A stretch of DNA of 64,000 bases from Planctomycetota bacterium (GTDB lineage Bacteria > Planctomycetota > Phycisphaerae > UBA1845), in contig JACQXM010000062.1 of the NCBI GenBank assembly GCA_016208685.1, positions 1 to 64,000 on the forward strand, written 5' to 3'. Positions within the stretch are counted from its first letter, which is position 1. Each line of letters begins with the position of its first letter. The translations under genes were made by a program, and so were the position numbers. Under the pieces are notes generated by a model. The model was given only the letters and a program-made list of their open reading frames with translations. It had not been told where the DNA came from and searched no databases. This document shows, one piece after another, positions 45,175-54,641 of the stretch.

Positions 45175-45241
45175 CGAACGTCGTACCCCTTGTCGGATCC
45201 GGTCGCCGCTCCCCCTGCCGGGCACCGTGCCCGGAGGCCGC

Positions 45242-46426
45242 CTACGCCTCGCGCAGCGCCGTTACCACCTGCACCCGCGCCGCGCGCCAGGCGGGAAAGA
45301 GCGCCCCGACCGCCCCCACCAGCGCCACGCACCCCAGCGCCGCCAGGATGATCATGGGCGTCAACTGAATTTCGAACGCCAGCGAGGTGAAGGTGGTGGC
45401 CCCGAACATATCCTTGGTACGGCCCACCGTCGCCAGCCAGGCGGCGCAGCCCAGGCACCCCATGACCGCACCCAGCAGCGAGAGCATCACCGCCTCCAGC
45501 AGAAAGCCGGTGAGAATCTGTACGCCGGAAAAGCCGATGGTCCGCAGCATGGCGATCTCCCGCGTGCGCCCCGCCACCGAAGAGAACATGGTGTTGGCGA
45601 TGGAGAAGATCGCCGCCAGGGACATGATGGCCACCAGCACGTAGGTGATGTTGAGGTAGATACGGATGTTCTTCGCCTGCTCGCTCCAGTACTGGGCCTC
45701 GGTCTGCGCTTTGAGCTGGATCGCCGGGCCGTTGATCTGCGTGATCACCGGCTCGGCCGCGGCACCGGGCTGGAGCAGCATGCTGGCGGAGGAGTACATG
45801 GCGCGGTTGTAGGCGTTCATCAACGAGGGCAGGTACCCCCAGATCTCGCTTTCCAGCGGGCCGCCGGCGGCGGAGAAGTAACCCACGATCCGGTACGGCC
45901 GATCACTGGCGTACCCCAGGTGAATGGTTTCACCGATCTCAAGCCCGCCGAACTGCTTGGCCGCCGAAACGCCGGCGATCACCTCCTGCGCTCCCGGGGC
46001 GAAGGAACGGCCCAGCACCTTGATGTTGCGGTGCACCTGGAGGGCGGTTTCCGTCACGCCACGCACCCCCACGTTGGCCCGCGTGGTCCCCTGATCGCGC
46101 ACGCGGGGTAACTGCACCTGGACGATCATTTCCGGGCTGATCAGCGGCGCGCCGGAACCGGGCAACCGTTCCACCTCCGCGATCTGGTTCAGCTTGTTGT
46201 ATTCGTCGGTGCGGATGGCGCTGTTGCTCTCCGAGGTGGCGCCGCTCTTGAGAACGATGAGCTTCCGCGAGTCGCTGGCGGTGGCCAAGGAGCTGTGCAA
46301 GGCGCCGGCGAAGCCGATCAGCCAGCAGAACACCCCCACGACAGCGGCCACCACCAGGATGTTCAGCCCCGTGGTGGTCTTGCGCACCAGCAGGTTCCGC
46401 CAATGATAGGAAAACGGCAACGCCAT
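45242..46426 (-). CDS. FtsX/MacB-type ABC permease, type B
   Basis: A 394-residue permease with an N-terminal helix (about 18-45), a periplasmic domain to about 270, and three C-terminal helices including AIFSIANTMFSSVAGRTRE and AMLRTIGFSGVQILTGFLLE, the coupling region facing the ATPase. It is the type B half of the first permease pair; the type A half lies 66 bases upstream. Together with the ATPase it forms a MacB/LolCDE-like transporter acting at the cytoplasmic membrane. The substrate is unknown; there is no membrane fusion protein gene nearby. Confidence 0.9.
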   Translation of the reverse strand: MALPFSYHWRNLLVRKTTTGLNILVVAAVVGVFCWLIGFAGALHSSLATASDSRKLIVLKSGATSESNSAIRTDEYNKLNQIAEVERLPGSGAPLISPEMIVQVQLPRVRDQGTTRANVGVRGVTETALQVHRNIKVLGRSFAPGAQEVIAGVSAAKQFGGLEIGETIHLGYASDRPYRIVGYFSAAGGPLESEIWGYLPSLMNAYNRAMYSSASMLLQPGAAAEPVITQINGPAIQLKAQTEAQYWSEQAKNIRIYLNITYVLVAIMSLAAIFSIANTMFSSVAGRTREIAMLRTIGFSGVQILTGFLLEAVMLSLLGAVMGCLGCAAWLATVGRTKDMFGATTFTSLAFEIQLTPMIILAALGCVALVGAVGALFPAWRAARVQVVTALREA

Positions 46427-46491
46427 GATCGTCGTTAATCCCCGCGCCGGGCAAACCCTCGCGCCACCCTGCCCGTCCGCACCATCGCCCC

Positions 46492-47661
46492 TTACGCCAC
46501 GCGCCGCAGGGCGTCCACGGTCCGCAGCCGCATCGCCTGGTACGCCGGCCAGACGCCCGCCAGAAGCCCCACCAGCAGCGCAATCGTCAGGGAGACCACC
46601 ACCGCCAACGGCGACACCTCGATGCGGCTGATGGGTCCGAAACGGAACATGGTGATGGGGAAGAAGAGCAGGAACGTCGCCGTGGGAACCACCCCCAACA
46701 GCGACCCGATCGTCGCCAGCATGACGCTCTCCGCCATGATGATGGAGAACACCCGCGGCGCCTGGAAACCGATGGCCTTGAACACCGCCAGTTCGCGGGT
46801 TCGCTCGCGGAAGCTCATCATCATGGTGTTGCCCGCCACCAGGGCGATGATGAACACCACCACGGCGGCCATCACCTGCATGAGCCCGGGGATGTCCCCC
46901 AGCGCCTGCGTGAAGTTCGCCACGAAGGCGTTCTCATCTTCGGTCTTGGTTTCGTCCGGCGTGTTGGCGGTCATGCGGTCGATCTCCTCCTGCAGCGAGC
47001 GCATAGCCTCCGCCGATTGGCACTTGATCCAGAAGATGTTGCAGCGGGCGCCGTCGGCGTTCACCTCCTTGAGCGAATCCTCGAGGTAGTCGCGGCGGAA
47101 GTAGAAGAAGTTCGTTCGCATCTCGTTGTCGGAGATCTTGATGATGTTGAAATCGAGCGAGAGATACGGAGGCACGGTGCTTTCCAGCACCACGCGCTGC
47201 CCGACCTTCCAGTGGTAGGTCTCGGCCGGACCCATGCCCACGATGGCGGCGCGCTTGTCGCGCTGCCAGAGGGCGGTGTCCTCCGGCGTCAGATCGAGCT
47301 CACTGTAGACGATGGGGAAGGTGTCGGCGTCCGCCGCCAGACTGGTGAGGGCGTTGGGTGTTTCCGGCACCCGGCCGCCGAACCAGCGCATGCCGCAGAC
47401 CGCCGACAGCCGCGTGCGTTGCGGGTCCAGGCCCTCGATCTTCCGCCGCAAGCCGTCGGGAAGGTAGTTGGTGAGTGTGGTCCGATGGTGCACGCCCAGG
47501 CGCAGTTCTTTCTCGTTGGCCTGGGCGATGCGAACGAACATGGCGACGAAGGAAATGGCGGAGACGAACACCGCCATGGGAAGGGCGAAGGCGATGGCGG
47601 TCAGCGCCGTGCGCAGGCGGTTGCGCCGGAGGTTCTGCATGAGGACGTAGGTGATGGTCAT
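46492..47661 (-). CDS. FtsX/MacB-type ABC permease, type A
   Basis: The 389-residue protein is the type A permease of the first pair: helix one at about 15-40, periplasmic domain to about 265, then [20 protein letters not shown], the coupling segment [16 protein letters not shown], and two more helices ending in [19 protein letters not shown]. It serves as the intact template by which the deletion in the 44166-45174 copy was recognised. Adjacent genes suggest order ATPase-A-B-A'-B' in one transcript. Confidence 0.9.
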   Translation of the reverse strand: MTITYVLMQNLRRNRLRTALTAIAFALPMAVFVSAISFVAMFVRIAQANEKELRLGVHHRTTLTNYLPDGLRRKIEGLDPQRTRLSAVCGMRWFGGRVPETPNALTSLAADADTFPIVYSELDLTPEDTALWQRDKRAAIVGMGPAETYHWKVGQRVVLESTVPPYLSLDFNIIKISDNEMRTNFFYFRRDYLEDSLKEVNADGARCNIFWIKCQSAEAMRSLQEEIDRMTANTPDETKTEDENAFVANFTQALGDIPGLMQVMAAVVVFIIALVAGNTMMMSFRERTRELAVFKAIGFQAPRVFSIIMAESVMLATIGSLLGVVPTATFLLFFPITMFRFGPISRIEVSPLAVVVSLTIALLVGLLAGVWPAYQAMRLRTVDALRRVA

Positions 47662-47748
47662 GATGAACCGGGCCTTCGCCGTCTGGTCCGCCGGAGTCGA
47701 CGCCGGGCCGCACGGCAGCCCGGGCCCGCCGCCCGCCGGCGACCTGCG

Positions 47749-48483
47749 TCAGTTCACCGAGGCGGCGGCCGCCGCCCGCGGAGCGTGCATGGTGTCGCGT
47801 TCCAATACGCCCTTGTCCAGGTGCAGCGTTCGCTGCCCGTGGGCGGCGGCCTTGGGGTCGTGCGTCACCATGAGGATCGTCTTCCCGAAGTCGGTGTTCA
47901 GCAGGTTGAGCAGGTTGAGGATTCCCTCCGAAGTTTGCGCGTCCAGGTCGCCGGTGGGCTCATCGGCGAGGATCACCTCCGGGTCGGTCACGATGGCGCG
48001 GGCGATGGCCACGCGTTGCTCCTGTCCGCCGGAAAGCTGGTTGGGCCGGTGGTCCATCCGGTCTTCCAGCCCGACGACGGACAGCGCCGTACGCACGCGC
48101 TCGCGCCGCTCTGCCGCCGACATGCGGAACAGAAGCAACGGGAGCTCGACGTTCTGGGCCGCCGTGAGCACGGGAACCAGATGGTACATCTGAAAGATGA
48201 ACCCCACGTGGCGGCTGCGCCAGGTGGTCAGCTCGCGCTCCGTCATCTCCTCCAGGTGGTAGTCACCCACGCGCACGCGCCCCGAGGTGGGTTGATCCAG
48301 CCCGCCGATCAAATGCAGCAGTGTGGACTTCCCCGAGCCGCTGGGACCCATGAGCACCACGAAGGTGCCGGACTCGATCCGCAGATCCAGCCCTTCCAGC
48401 ACCGGAATCTCGATGCGGTTCTTGCGGTATACCTTGCGAACGTCCGTCAGCTCGATTGCGGCAGCGCCCATGCGTGTTCCCAT
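47749..48483 (-). CDS. ABC transporter ATPase (LolD/MacB type)
   Basis: A 244-residue ATPase with Walker [13 protein letters not shown] (about 45-56), the Q loop [10 protein letters not shown], the signature [15 protein letters not shown] (about 148), Walker [13 protein letters not shown] (about 170) and the switch histidine in LMVTHD. It belongs to the LolD/MacB/FtsE branch that drives mechanotransmission-type exporters. ATG 48483 or 48471 can start it. It is the only ATPase for four permease genes downstream, so it must pair with more than one permease combination if all are made. Confidence 0.93.
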   Translation of the reverse strand: MGTRMGAAAIELTDVRKVYRKNRIEIPVLEGLDLRIESGTFVVLMGPSGSGKSTLLHLIGGLDQPTSGRVRVGDYHLEEMTERELTTWRSRHVGFIFQMYHLVPVLTAAQNVELPLLLFRMSAAERRERVRTALSVVGLEDRMDHRPNQLSGGQEQRVAIARAIVTDPEVILADEPTGDLDAQTSEGILNLLNLLNTDFGKTILMVTHDPKAAAHGQRTLHLDKGVLERDTMHAPRAAAAASVN

Positions 48484-49134
48484 CCTGCGTCCGTGGTCGG
48501 AGCCCTCCCCTGCCCTCGCCGGCGTGCATGCACCGGCGGTCAGACGCAGGCGGAGCCGCCAGGCCGGGCATCAGCCGCCCCGGTCGTGGGGAACCGGCGC
48601 CGGCGTGGCAGACCTATCCCCAGGCTCGGCGGAACCTGGTCCACCGCTCGTTGCGTCAACACGCAAGCATACGGGATTCTCGCCCCGCGGGGTAGCACCG
48701 GCGGTGTAGGCACTTGTGTGCCTGCGCGCCGCCCGGCGCTGCGGGACCGCTCCGCGCTGTGGGAACCGCCCGCGCTGTGGGACCGCTCCGCGCTGTGGGA
48801 CCGGCCGGCGCTGCGGGAACCGCCCGCGCTGCGGGACCGGCTTTCCAGCCGGTCAAGAGCCGGTCAGAGCCATCCTGCCGGCACCGCAAGTGGGGGAACG
48901 GCCCTGATGGGTGACGACGGCTCCATGCCGCCGCAGACCGAAGCGGGCACTGCCACGTCCAGCAGCTTGCCGGCTCCCTCACGGTCGCGGCTCTGCTTGC
49001 TCCGCGCCAAGCATGGCCACGCAAGCGTGGGCCATGCCACGCGCCGCTCTCCCGGCGCGCCGGGATCGCGGTACGGATCGCGCGGCGTGGCGGCGATCTT
49101 CGCGCCTCTGCGCTGAAATGCCGCACGGCGCCGA
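48484..49134. other. Gene-free stretch filled with dispersed repeat modules
   Basis: No coding frame is credible. It contains six 18-bp units with hairpin (48737-48854), the GCTCCCTCACGGTCGCGG block (48967-48998), a hairpin GCATGGCCACGC...GCGTGGGCCATGC (49011-49037), and TCGCGGTACGGATCGCGC (49066-49083), which is identical to 60223-60240. The order of modules is similar to that near 60 kb. Confidence 0.7.
48737..48890 (+). repeat. Six tandem 18-bp units ending in a hairpin
   Basis: Units start at 48737, 48755, 48773, 48791, 48809 and 48827, each built on CGCTGYGGGAMC. The last merges into the perfect palindrome GACCGGCTTTCCAGCCGGTC (48835-48854), then AGAGCCATCCTGCCGGCACC follows as at 28211. 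Copy number differs (six against three), so the array expands and contracts. Confidence 0.9.
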
Positions 49135-52100
49135 CTACCGCACGTTGAAGTACTTCGCCTGCCGGTGATGCACGATCAGGGCCGTGGTGGTCTGTTCCGG
49201 CTCGAGTTGGAACTCCTCGCTGAGCGTTACCTCGATGCGCTCGGGTTGCAGCAGCGGCCAGAGCTTGACCTGGTCCTCAAGCCGCGGGCAGGCGGGATAG
49301 CCGAAGCTGTAGCGGCTGCCCTGGTAACGCTGTTTGAAGATCTCCTGTCGCTCGCGCGCGTCGGAGCCGGCGATGCCCCACTCCACGCGGATTTGCTTGT
49401 GGATGTACTCGGCCAGTGCCTCCGCCAGCTCCACGCCCAGCCCGTGCAGATGCAGATAGTCCTGGTAACGATCGGCGGCGAACCACTCCCGTGCCACTTC
49501 GCTGACTCGCCGGCCCGCGGTCACCACGCTGAAGGCCGCCACGTCGTACACCCCGCCGGAAACCGGTTTGAAAAAGTCGCTTAAGCACCAGTAGGGCGGC
49601 TTGCCCATACGGGGAAACTCGAAACGCACCAGCTCCCGTTCGCGGCACGCGGGGTCGAAGATGATGAGCGTGTCGCCGTCCGACTGCGCCGGCCAGAAGC
49701 CGTACACCGCCCGCGGCGTGAGAATCCGCTCCCGTTCACAAACCTCCAGCAGGTTGCGGAGGATGGGCCGCACCTCATCGTTGATGTAGCGTTTGAACTC
49801 CTCCGGCGAGCGCCGCGCCTTGCGGTATTGCCATTGCACCTGGAAGAGCATGTTTTCGTTAAGGTACGCCAGCGCGGCGCGCGGCTCGACAAAATCAACC
49901 ACGCGGCATCCCCAGAACGGCGGCGGCGGCACCGGTTCGTCGCGCGAGATGTTGGAGCGTGGCGGCACGTAACCGAAGCGGGTGGAGGCCTCGTCGTGAA
50001 GGTCCGCCGGGGACCAGCCCCCGGCCGACCCGGCGGCGACGGCGGGCGGAACCAGCCCCAGGTCCGCCGGCCCGCCGATACTGGTCTGGACGTCCCCGCC
50101 GCGCCGCGGAACGGATTGTTCGGCGGGCGTGGCCGCGGTTCGTGCCGTGGCCGGCGTCGGCCGGTAGCCCCCGGCCGCCTTTCCCCCCGCGACGATCTCG
50201 TCCATGAGGTGCAGCCCCGCGAAGGCGTCCTTGGCGTAGTGCAAGGGTCCGCGGTACTCCGGACGCAAATCCTGCTCCACGTACTTGCGCGTCAGCGCCG
50301 CCCCGCCCAGGATGACCGGCACGTCGATGCCCCGCTCGGTGAGCACCGCCAGGTTCTCGCGCATGACCACCGTGGACTTCACCAACAGGCCGGACATGCC
50401 GATGGCGTCCGCCCCGTGCTTCTCGTAGGCCTCGATGATGTTGTTGATGGGCTGTTTGATGCCCAGGTTGTAGACCGTGTAGCCATTGTTGGTGAGGATG
50501 ATGTCCACCAGGTTCTTGCCGATGTCGTGCACGTCGCCGCGCACCGTGGCAAGCACCAGGCTGCCCTTGCCCCCGGCGCCCACGCGATCCATGTACGGCT
50601 CGAGGTACTTCACCGCGGCCTTCATGGTCTCGGCGGATTGCAGCACGAAGGGAAGCTGCATCTGCCCGGCGCCGAAGAGGTCGCCGACGGTCTTCATGCC
50701 GTCCAGCAGAATGTCGTTGATGATGTCCAGGGGGCGGAAGGTGAGCATGGCCTCGTCGAGATCGGCCTCCAGGTCGGTGCGGTCGCCGTTGAGGATGCGC
50801 TGCTTGAGGCGTTCCGGGATGCTCCGCGGCCGCTGCGCTTCCTTCGGCTTGTCGGCGGCCACGTTCTCGAACGCCTGGAGCAGTTCATGCAGCGGGTCGT
50901 AGCCCGGCCGGCGACGGTCGAAGATCAGATCCTCCGCCAGGCGGCGGTGGTTCTCTTCGATTTTGTACAGCGGGAGGATGCCGCCGACGTGAACGATGGC
51001 GGCGTCCAGGCCCCGTTCCCGAGCGGCATGCAGGAAAACGCTGTTGAGCACGCGCCGGGCGGCGGGCTTGAGGCCGAAGCTGATGTTGCTGGCCCCCAGC
51101 ACCGTATGCACGCCGGGACACGCCGCTTTGATTCCCGCCAGGGCCTCCAGCGTTTCCAGTCCGAGTCGGCGGTCGTCCTCGTTGCCGGTGACGATGGTGA
51201 AGGTCAGCGGATCGAAGATCATGTCACAGGGGCGCAATCCGTGGCGCCCCACCGCCAGCTCCAGGATGCGCCGCGCGACAGTGACCTTGCGCTCCGCGGT
51301 CTTGGCCATGCCCCGCTCATCGATGGTCAGGGCGATCACCGCGGCGCCGTGCCGCCGCGCCAGGCGGCAGATGCGGTCCAGCTTCTCCTCGCCGTCTTCG
51401 AGGTTGATGGAGTTGATCACGCAGCGCCCGCCGGCGAGTTTGAGTGCCGTCTCGATGACACCCACCTCCGTGCTGTCGATGACCAGGGGAACGGTGACGT
51501 CGGCGACGAATCGCCGGATCACCGCCGTCATGTCTGCCGCCTCGTTCCGGCCCACGTACGCCGCGCACACGTCCAGCAGATGGCTGCCGTCCCGCACCTG
51601 TTCGCGGGCCATCTGCACCATGCCGTCCACGTCGCCGGTGGCGAGCAGCTCGCGGAATTTCTTCGAACCGTTGGCGTTGGTCCGTTCGCCGATGGCGAGG
51701 TAGGCGTTTTCCTGGCGCAGGGGCACGGACTGATAGACGCTGGCCACCGCGGGCTCGGCCGCCGGTCGGCGCGCCCGGGGACGCCGGCCCTCCATGGCAT
51801 CCACCACCGCCGCCAGATGTTCCGGGGTGGTGCCGCAGCAGCCGCCCACCAGATTCACGCCGTCGGCCTCCACGAACTCCACCAGCCAGCGGGTAAGCTC
51901 GGCGGGAGTCAGGGCGTAGTGCGGCTTGCCGCCCACGAGTTGCGGCAGCCCGGCGTTGGGCTGAACCACGAGCAGGCGGTCGCAGTTGCTGCTGAGGTAA
52001 CGAATGTGCTCGCTCATTTCCTGCGGGCCGGTGGCGCAGTTCAATCCGATACCCACGACTTCCGGGTAGGCTTCGATCGCGGTCACCGCGGCGGCGATTT

Positions 52101-52731
52101 CCGTTCCCACCAGCATGGTGCCCGTGGTTTCGATGGTGACGGTACAGAAGATGGGGACGGCGCGGCCTTTCTCGCGCATGGCGTCCGTGGCGGCGACGAT
52201 CGCCGCCTTGGCCTGGAGAATGTCCTGGCAGGTCTCGATGATCAGCGCGTCCACACCGCCGTCGAGCAGACCGCGGGCCTGCTCCGCGTAGCTGTCCACC
52301 AGCGCGTCCCAGGTGGTCTGCCCGAGCGTGGGCAGTTTCGTTCCCGGGCCCATCGAGCCGAAGACGAATCGCGGGCGGCCGGGCTTCTCGAACTCACGGC
52401 ACGCCTGTCGAGCGAGCTCCGCCGCCCGTCGGTTGGCGACGTAGGTCTGCTCGGCAATGCCGAACTCGGAGAAGACGATCTTGTTGGCCCCGAAGGTATT
52501 GGTGGACACCGCGTCACAGCCGACGGCCAGGAAGCCGCGGTGAATGTCCACCACCACGTCGGGCCGGGTGAGGGTGATGACATCCACGCAGTTCTCGTGG
52601 CCCTGGTAGTCGGAGAGCGGCAGGTCGCGGCGCTGAACACTCGTACCCATAGCGCCATCGAGCACGAAGACGCGACGGGCGGCAACCTCGATCAGGGCGG
52701 CGGAACGGTCGTCAAAGGGTCCGGGCATCAT
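49135..52731 (-). CDS. metH: Cobalamin-dependent methionine synthase
   Basis: At 1198 residues this is a full-length MetH that moves a methyl group from methyltetrahydrofolate to homocysteine through cobalamin. In order: homocysteine domain with zinc cysteines (GLNCATGP near 245, VGGCCGTTPEH near 314), folate domain starting AYLAIGERTNANGSKKF (near 345), the helical cap, the B12-binding domain with GDVHDIGKN (near 735), and the reactivation domain with VYGFWPAQSDGD and FGYPACPRLEDQ at the C-terminus. A 75-residue Ala/Gly/Pro-rich linker precedes the reactivation domain. Two ATGs (52731, 52728) open the gene; a TATAAT lies only 4 bases before the first, and no ribosome binding site is visible. 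Confidence 0.97.
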   Translation of the reverse strand: MMPGPFDDRSAALIEVAARRVFVLDGAMGTSVQRRDLPLSDYQGHENCVDVITLTRPDVVVDIHRGFLAVGCDAVSTNTFGANKIVFSEFGIAEQTYVANRRAAELARQACREFEKPGRPRFVFGSMGPGTKLPTLGQTTWDALVDSYAEQARGLLDGGVDALIIETCQDILQAKAAIVAATDAMREKGRAVPIFCTVTIETTGTMLVGTEIAAAVTAIEAYPEVVGIGLNCATGPQEMSEHIRYLSSNCDRLLVVQPNAGLPQLVGGKPHYALTPAELTRWLVEFVEADGVNLVGGCCGTTPEHLAAVVDAMEGRRPRARRPAAEPAVASVYQSVPLRQENAYLAIGERTNANGSKKFRELLATGDVDGMVQMAREQVRDGSHLLDVCAAYVGRNEAADMTAVIRRFVADVTVPLVIDSTEVGVIETALKLAGGRCVINSINLEDGEEKLDRICRLARRHGAAVIALTIDERGMAKTAERKVTVARRILELAVGRHGLRPCDMIFDPLTFTIVTGNEDDRRLGLETLEALAGIKAACPGVHTVLGASNISFGLKPAARRVLNSVFLHAARERGLDAAIVHVGGILPLYKIEENHRRLAEDLIFDRRRPGYDPLHELLQAFENVAADKPKEAQRPRSIPERLKQRILNGDRTDLEADLDEAMLTFRPLDIINDILLDGMKTVGDLFGAGQMQLPFVLQSAETMKAAVKYLEPYMDRVGAGGKGSLVLATVRGDVHDIGKNLVDIILTNNGYTVYNLGIKQPINNIIEAYEKHGADAIGMSGLLVKSTVVMRENLAVLTERGIDVPVILGGAALTRKYVEQDLRPEYRGPLHYAKDAFAGLHLMDEIVAGGKAAGGYRPTPATARTAATPAEQSVPRRGGDVQTSIGGPADLGLVPPAVAAGSAGGWSPADLHDEASTRFGYVPPRSNISRDEPVPPPPFWGCRVVDFVEPRAALAYLNENMLFQVQWQYRKARRSPEEFKRYINDEVRPILRNLLEVCERERILTPRAVYGFWPAQSDGDTLIIFDPACRERELVRFEFPRMGKPPYWCLSDFFKPVSGGVYDVAAFSVVTAGRRVSEVAREWFAADRYQDYLHLHGLGVELAEALAEYIHKQIRVEWGIAGSDARERQEIFKQRYQGSRYSFGYPACPRLEDQVKLWPLLQPERIEVTLSEEFQLEPEQTTTALIVHHRQAKYFNVR

Positions 52732-52735
52732 GGGG

Positions 52736-52741
52736 ATTATA
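52736..52741 (-). promoter_or_regulatory. Perfect -10 hexamer abutting the metH start
   Basis: TATAAT ends 4 bases before ATG 52731 and 7 before ATG 52728. Transcription would begin at or next to the second ATG, so metH may be made from a leaderless transcript. No good -35 is present 16-18 bases upstream. Confidence 0.35.
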
Positions 52742-52778
52742 TCGGAGAAGTCAGGGCGGACATCGACCCCGCGCCGCT

Positions 52779-53876
52779 TCAGCGTTCGGCGTTCTGTCGC
52801 TGCGTGGTGGTAGGCAGGGCTTCGAGTCGGACCTGTAATTCGGCGAAGAGTTCGCGAAGCGGCGCATAGGCCGCATGCGTGGCACGATCCCCGGCGGCCA
52901 CGGCGTCGAGCTCCGACCGCCGCGGTTCGACATACGCCCGGGCGCGTTCCAGCAACTCCTCGTGGATGGACTCGGCGGCGGTGACTTGTCCCGCTTCCAG
53001 CGCGTAGCGGCGCTGCACGTGCAGTCGATACGCAATCCAGGTAGCAGGGTCGTGCGCATACCAGCGGGTGGGCACGGCCGGGGCATGCGGGGGCAGCGGC
53101 GCGGCGGCCGGCGCGAGGTCGGAGCCCGCACCTCGGGGGGGCGCGGCGCCGCCCGAGCCCGCGGCCTTCTCCGCCGCCGCGGCGGCTCGTGCCTGCACCG
53201 CGTCGTCCTGAAGGCCCCAATCCTCGGCGCTCCACCTCCCCTCCGCCCAGCGGGCTCGCATGCGGTCCAGGTGCGCCATTCGCTTTTCGTAGCTGGCCAC
53301 GTCGCGGTCCAGGATGCGCTGCTGATCTTCCGTGAACGCCTGGCGCAGTTCGCCCAGCATGCGCTGGAAGCTGTCCCGTGCGTCGGCGAGCAGCGGTTCG
53401 CTTTCCTTCGTCCAGCGCGCGATCTGCTCCGGCGCAAACGGCACGCCCTGGCCGCGCGCCTGGAGGCTCTCGCTGGTCTGACGGAGTATCACTTCGGCGT
53501 TGCGGGTAAGGAGCAGCGCCGTCTCGCGCAGCACCATGCGCTGGAACCGCTCCTTCTGCTCCGCCGAAAGTCCGTAACGCCGGGCCACGCCGGCCGAGAT
53601 GACGTCGAAGCGACCGGGAAGGTCCCACGGCGGGAGGCGCGAAACGTCGCGCACCAGTTCCAGGGCGAAGCGATCCGCCTCCTCGCCCCAACCCTGATCG
53701 CGCCAGATGTTGGTCATGGCGCGTTCGACGGCCGGGTACTCCCGGGCCCAGTCGAACGATCCCAACCGCTGCGCCAGCTCCTGCTGCCTGCGCTCCAACG
53801 CCACGTCCACCGCCTCGTCCGGCGGCGCGGCCAGGGCGCATTGCATGGCCAGGCAGAGCAGCAAGGCACGCGACAT
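52779..53876 (-). CDS. Secreted helical protein of unknown function
   Basis: I do not recognise this 365-residue protein. It has a signal peptide (about 1-17, CLAMQCALA) and is then almost wholly alpha-helical and rich in Ala, Arg and Glu, with a segment GLSAEQKERFQRMVLRETALLL and LGELRQAFTEDQQRILDRD that recall periplasmic Spy/CpxP-like or heavy-metal sensor helices. An alanine/proline-rich patch separates the N- and C-terminal helical parts near 245. AAAGGGGA precedes the ATG. It lies 47 bases upstream of metH on the same strand, but metH may have its own start of transcription. Confidence 0.65.
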   Translation of the reverse strand: MSRALLLCLAMQCALAAPPDEAVDVALERRQQELAQRLGSFDWAREYPAVERAMTNIWRDQGWGEEADRFALELVRDVSRLPPWDLPGRFDVISAGVARRYGLSAEQKERFQRMVLRETALLLTRNAEVILRQTSESLQARGQGVPFAPEQIARWTKESEPLLADARDSFQRMLGELRQAFTEDQQRILDRDVASYEKRMAHLDRMRARWAEGRWSAEDWGLQDDAVQARAAAAAEKAAGSGGAAPPRGAGSDLAPAAAPLPPHAPAVPTRWYAHDPATWIAYRLHVQRRYALEAGQVTAAESIHEELLERARAYVEPRRSELDAVAAGDRATHAAYAPLRELFAELQVRLEALPTTTQRQNAER

Positions 53877-53950
53877 GGATGTCCCCTTTCCCGGCGACTC
53901 GTTCCCGATAGTATACGTTGCCGCGACAGCGCTGGTACAGAAGGATCGTT

Positions 53951-54394
53951 ATGCCCGGAAGCCGACCGACACCCGACGTGCTCGCCCTGATCGTCTGCGA
54001 TCAGATCATCACCGACCGCCTCACGGGAAAGCAGTCGCTGATCGGCATGTTCAGCAACGTTCATGCCCGCGGGTTCCCCGCCACGCATGCCCAGCTATGC
54101 GTGTTTGTAGCCCTCACCGACGGCCACGGCGAGACGGATCTCCTCATCCGCATCGTCGATTCCAACGACGCCCGCCCCCCCATCGTTGAGGGCAAGGGCC
54201 GGGTGCTCTTCAAGGACCCGCGGGCGATCGCCAATCTCGCGCTTCAGTTCCACGGGCTTACCTTCCCCGAACCGGGCGAGTACCGGGTGCAGCTCTACGC
54301 CGCCGGAGCGTTGTTGCGCGAGGCACGCCTGATGCTCAATGTGTTCCAGCCGCCGACCGGTCCGCGCCCGCAGGACCCGGCCACCGAAATCTGA
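53951..54394 (+). CDS. DUF6941 family protein
   Basis: A 147-residue protein beginning MPGSRPTPDVLALIVCDQII, with TGKQSLIGMFSNVHARGFPA (about 24-43) and the C-terminal FPEPGEYRVQLYAAGALL, the order of conserved segments in DUF6941, a beta-sandwich family common in planctomycetes and actinomycetes with no known function. ATG 53951 with AAGGA 5 bases upstream is chosen; the frame opens 11 codons earlier. It is divergent from the secreted helical protein gene with 74 bases between the starts. Confidence 0.75.
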   Translation: MPGSRPTPDVLALIVCDQIITDRLTGKQSLIGMFSNVHARGFPATHAQLCVFVALTDGHGETDLLIRIVDSNDARPPIVEGKGRVLFKDPRAIANLALQFHGLTFPEPGEYRVQLYAAGALLREARLMLNVFQPPTGPRPQDPATEI

Positions 54395-54641
54395 AACCGC
54401 GCAGCGCTGCCTCGTGGCCGCCGCACGGTGCCCGGCTTGGTTCCAATCCGTCGCGATCCCGTTCCCGCGGCGACGGATAAGCAGTCGAAAACCGGAGGTG
54501 ATGACCGGTGTGGGCCGTGGCTTGGCCCTCGACCAACGAGACTCGAAACCGGCAGGAACGCGTTACCCCGCGGAGGGCGCCCGTGGGCAGGCTGGCGGCG
54601 TTCTTCCGCCCTTTGAGGGCCGGGCGCCACACACCTGCCGT

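Noticed and set aside
48737..48844. Possible CRISPR array
   Set aside because: The 18-bp units abut one another with no spacers and vary within the unit, so it is a plain tandem repeat.
52732..53841. N-terminal extension of methionine synthase
   Set aside because: The open frame runs antisense-free but overlaps, in another frame, the gene for a secreted helical protein with its own start and signal peptide; the extra residues are arginine/glycine-rich noise.
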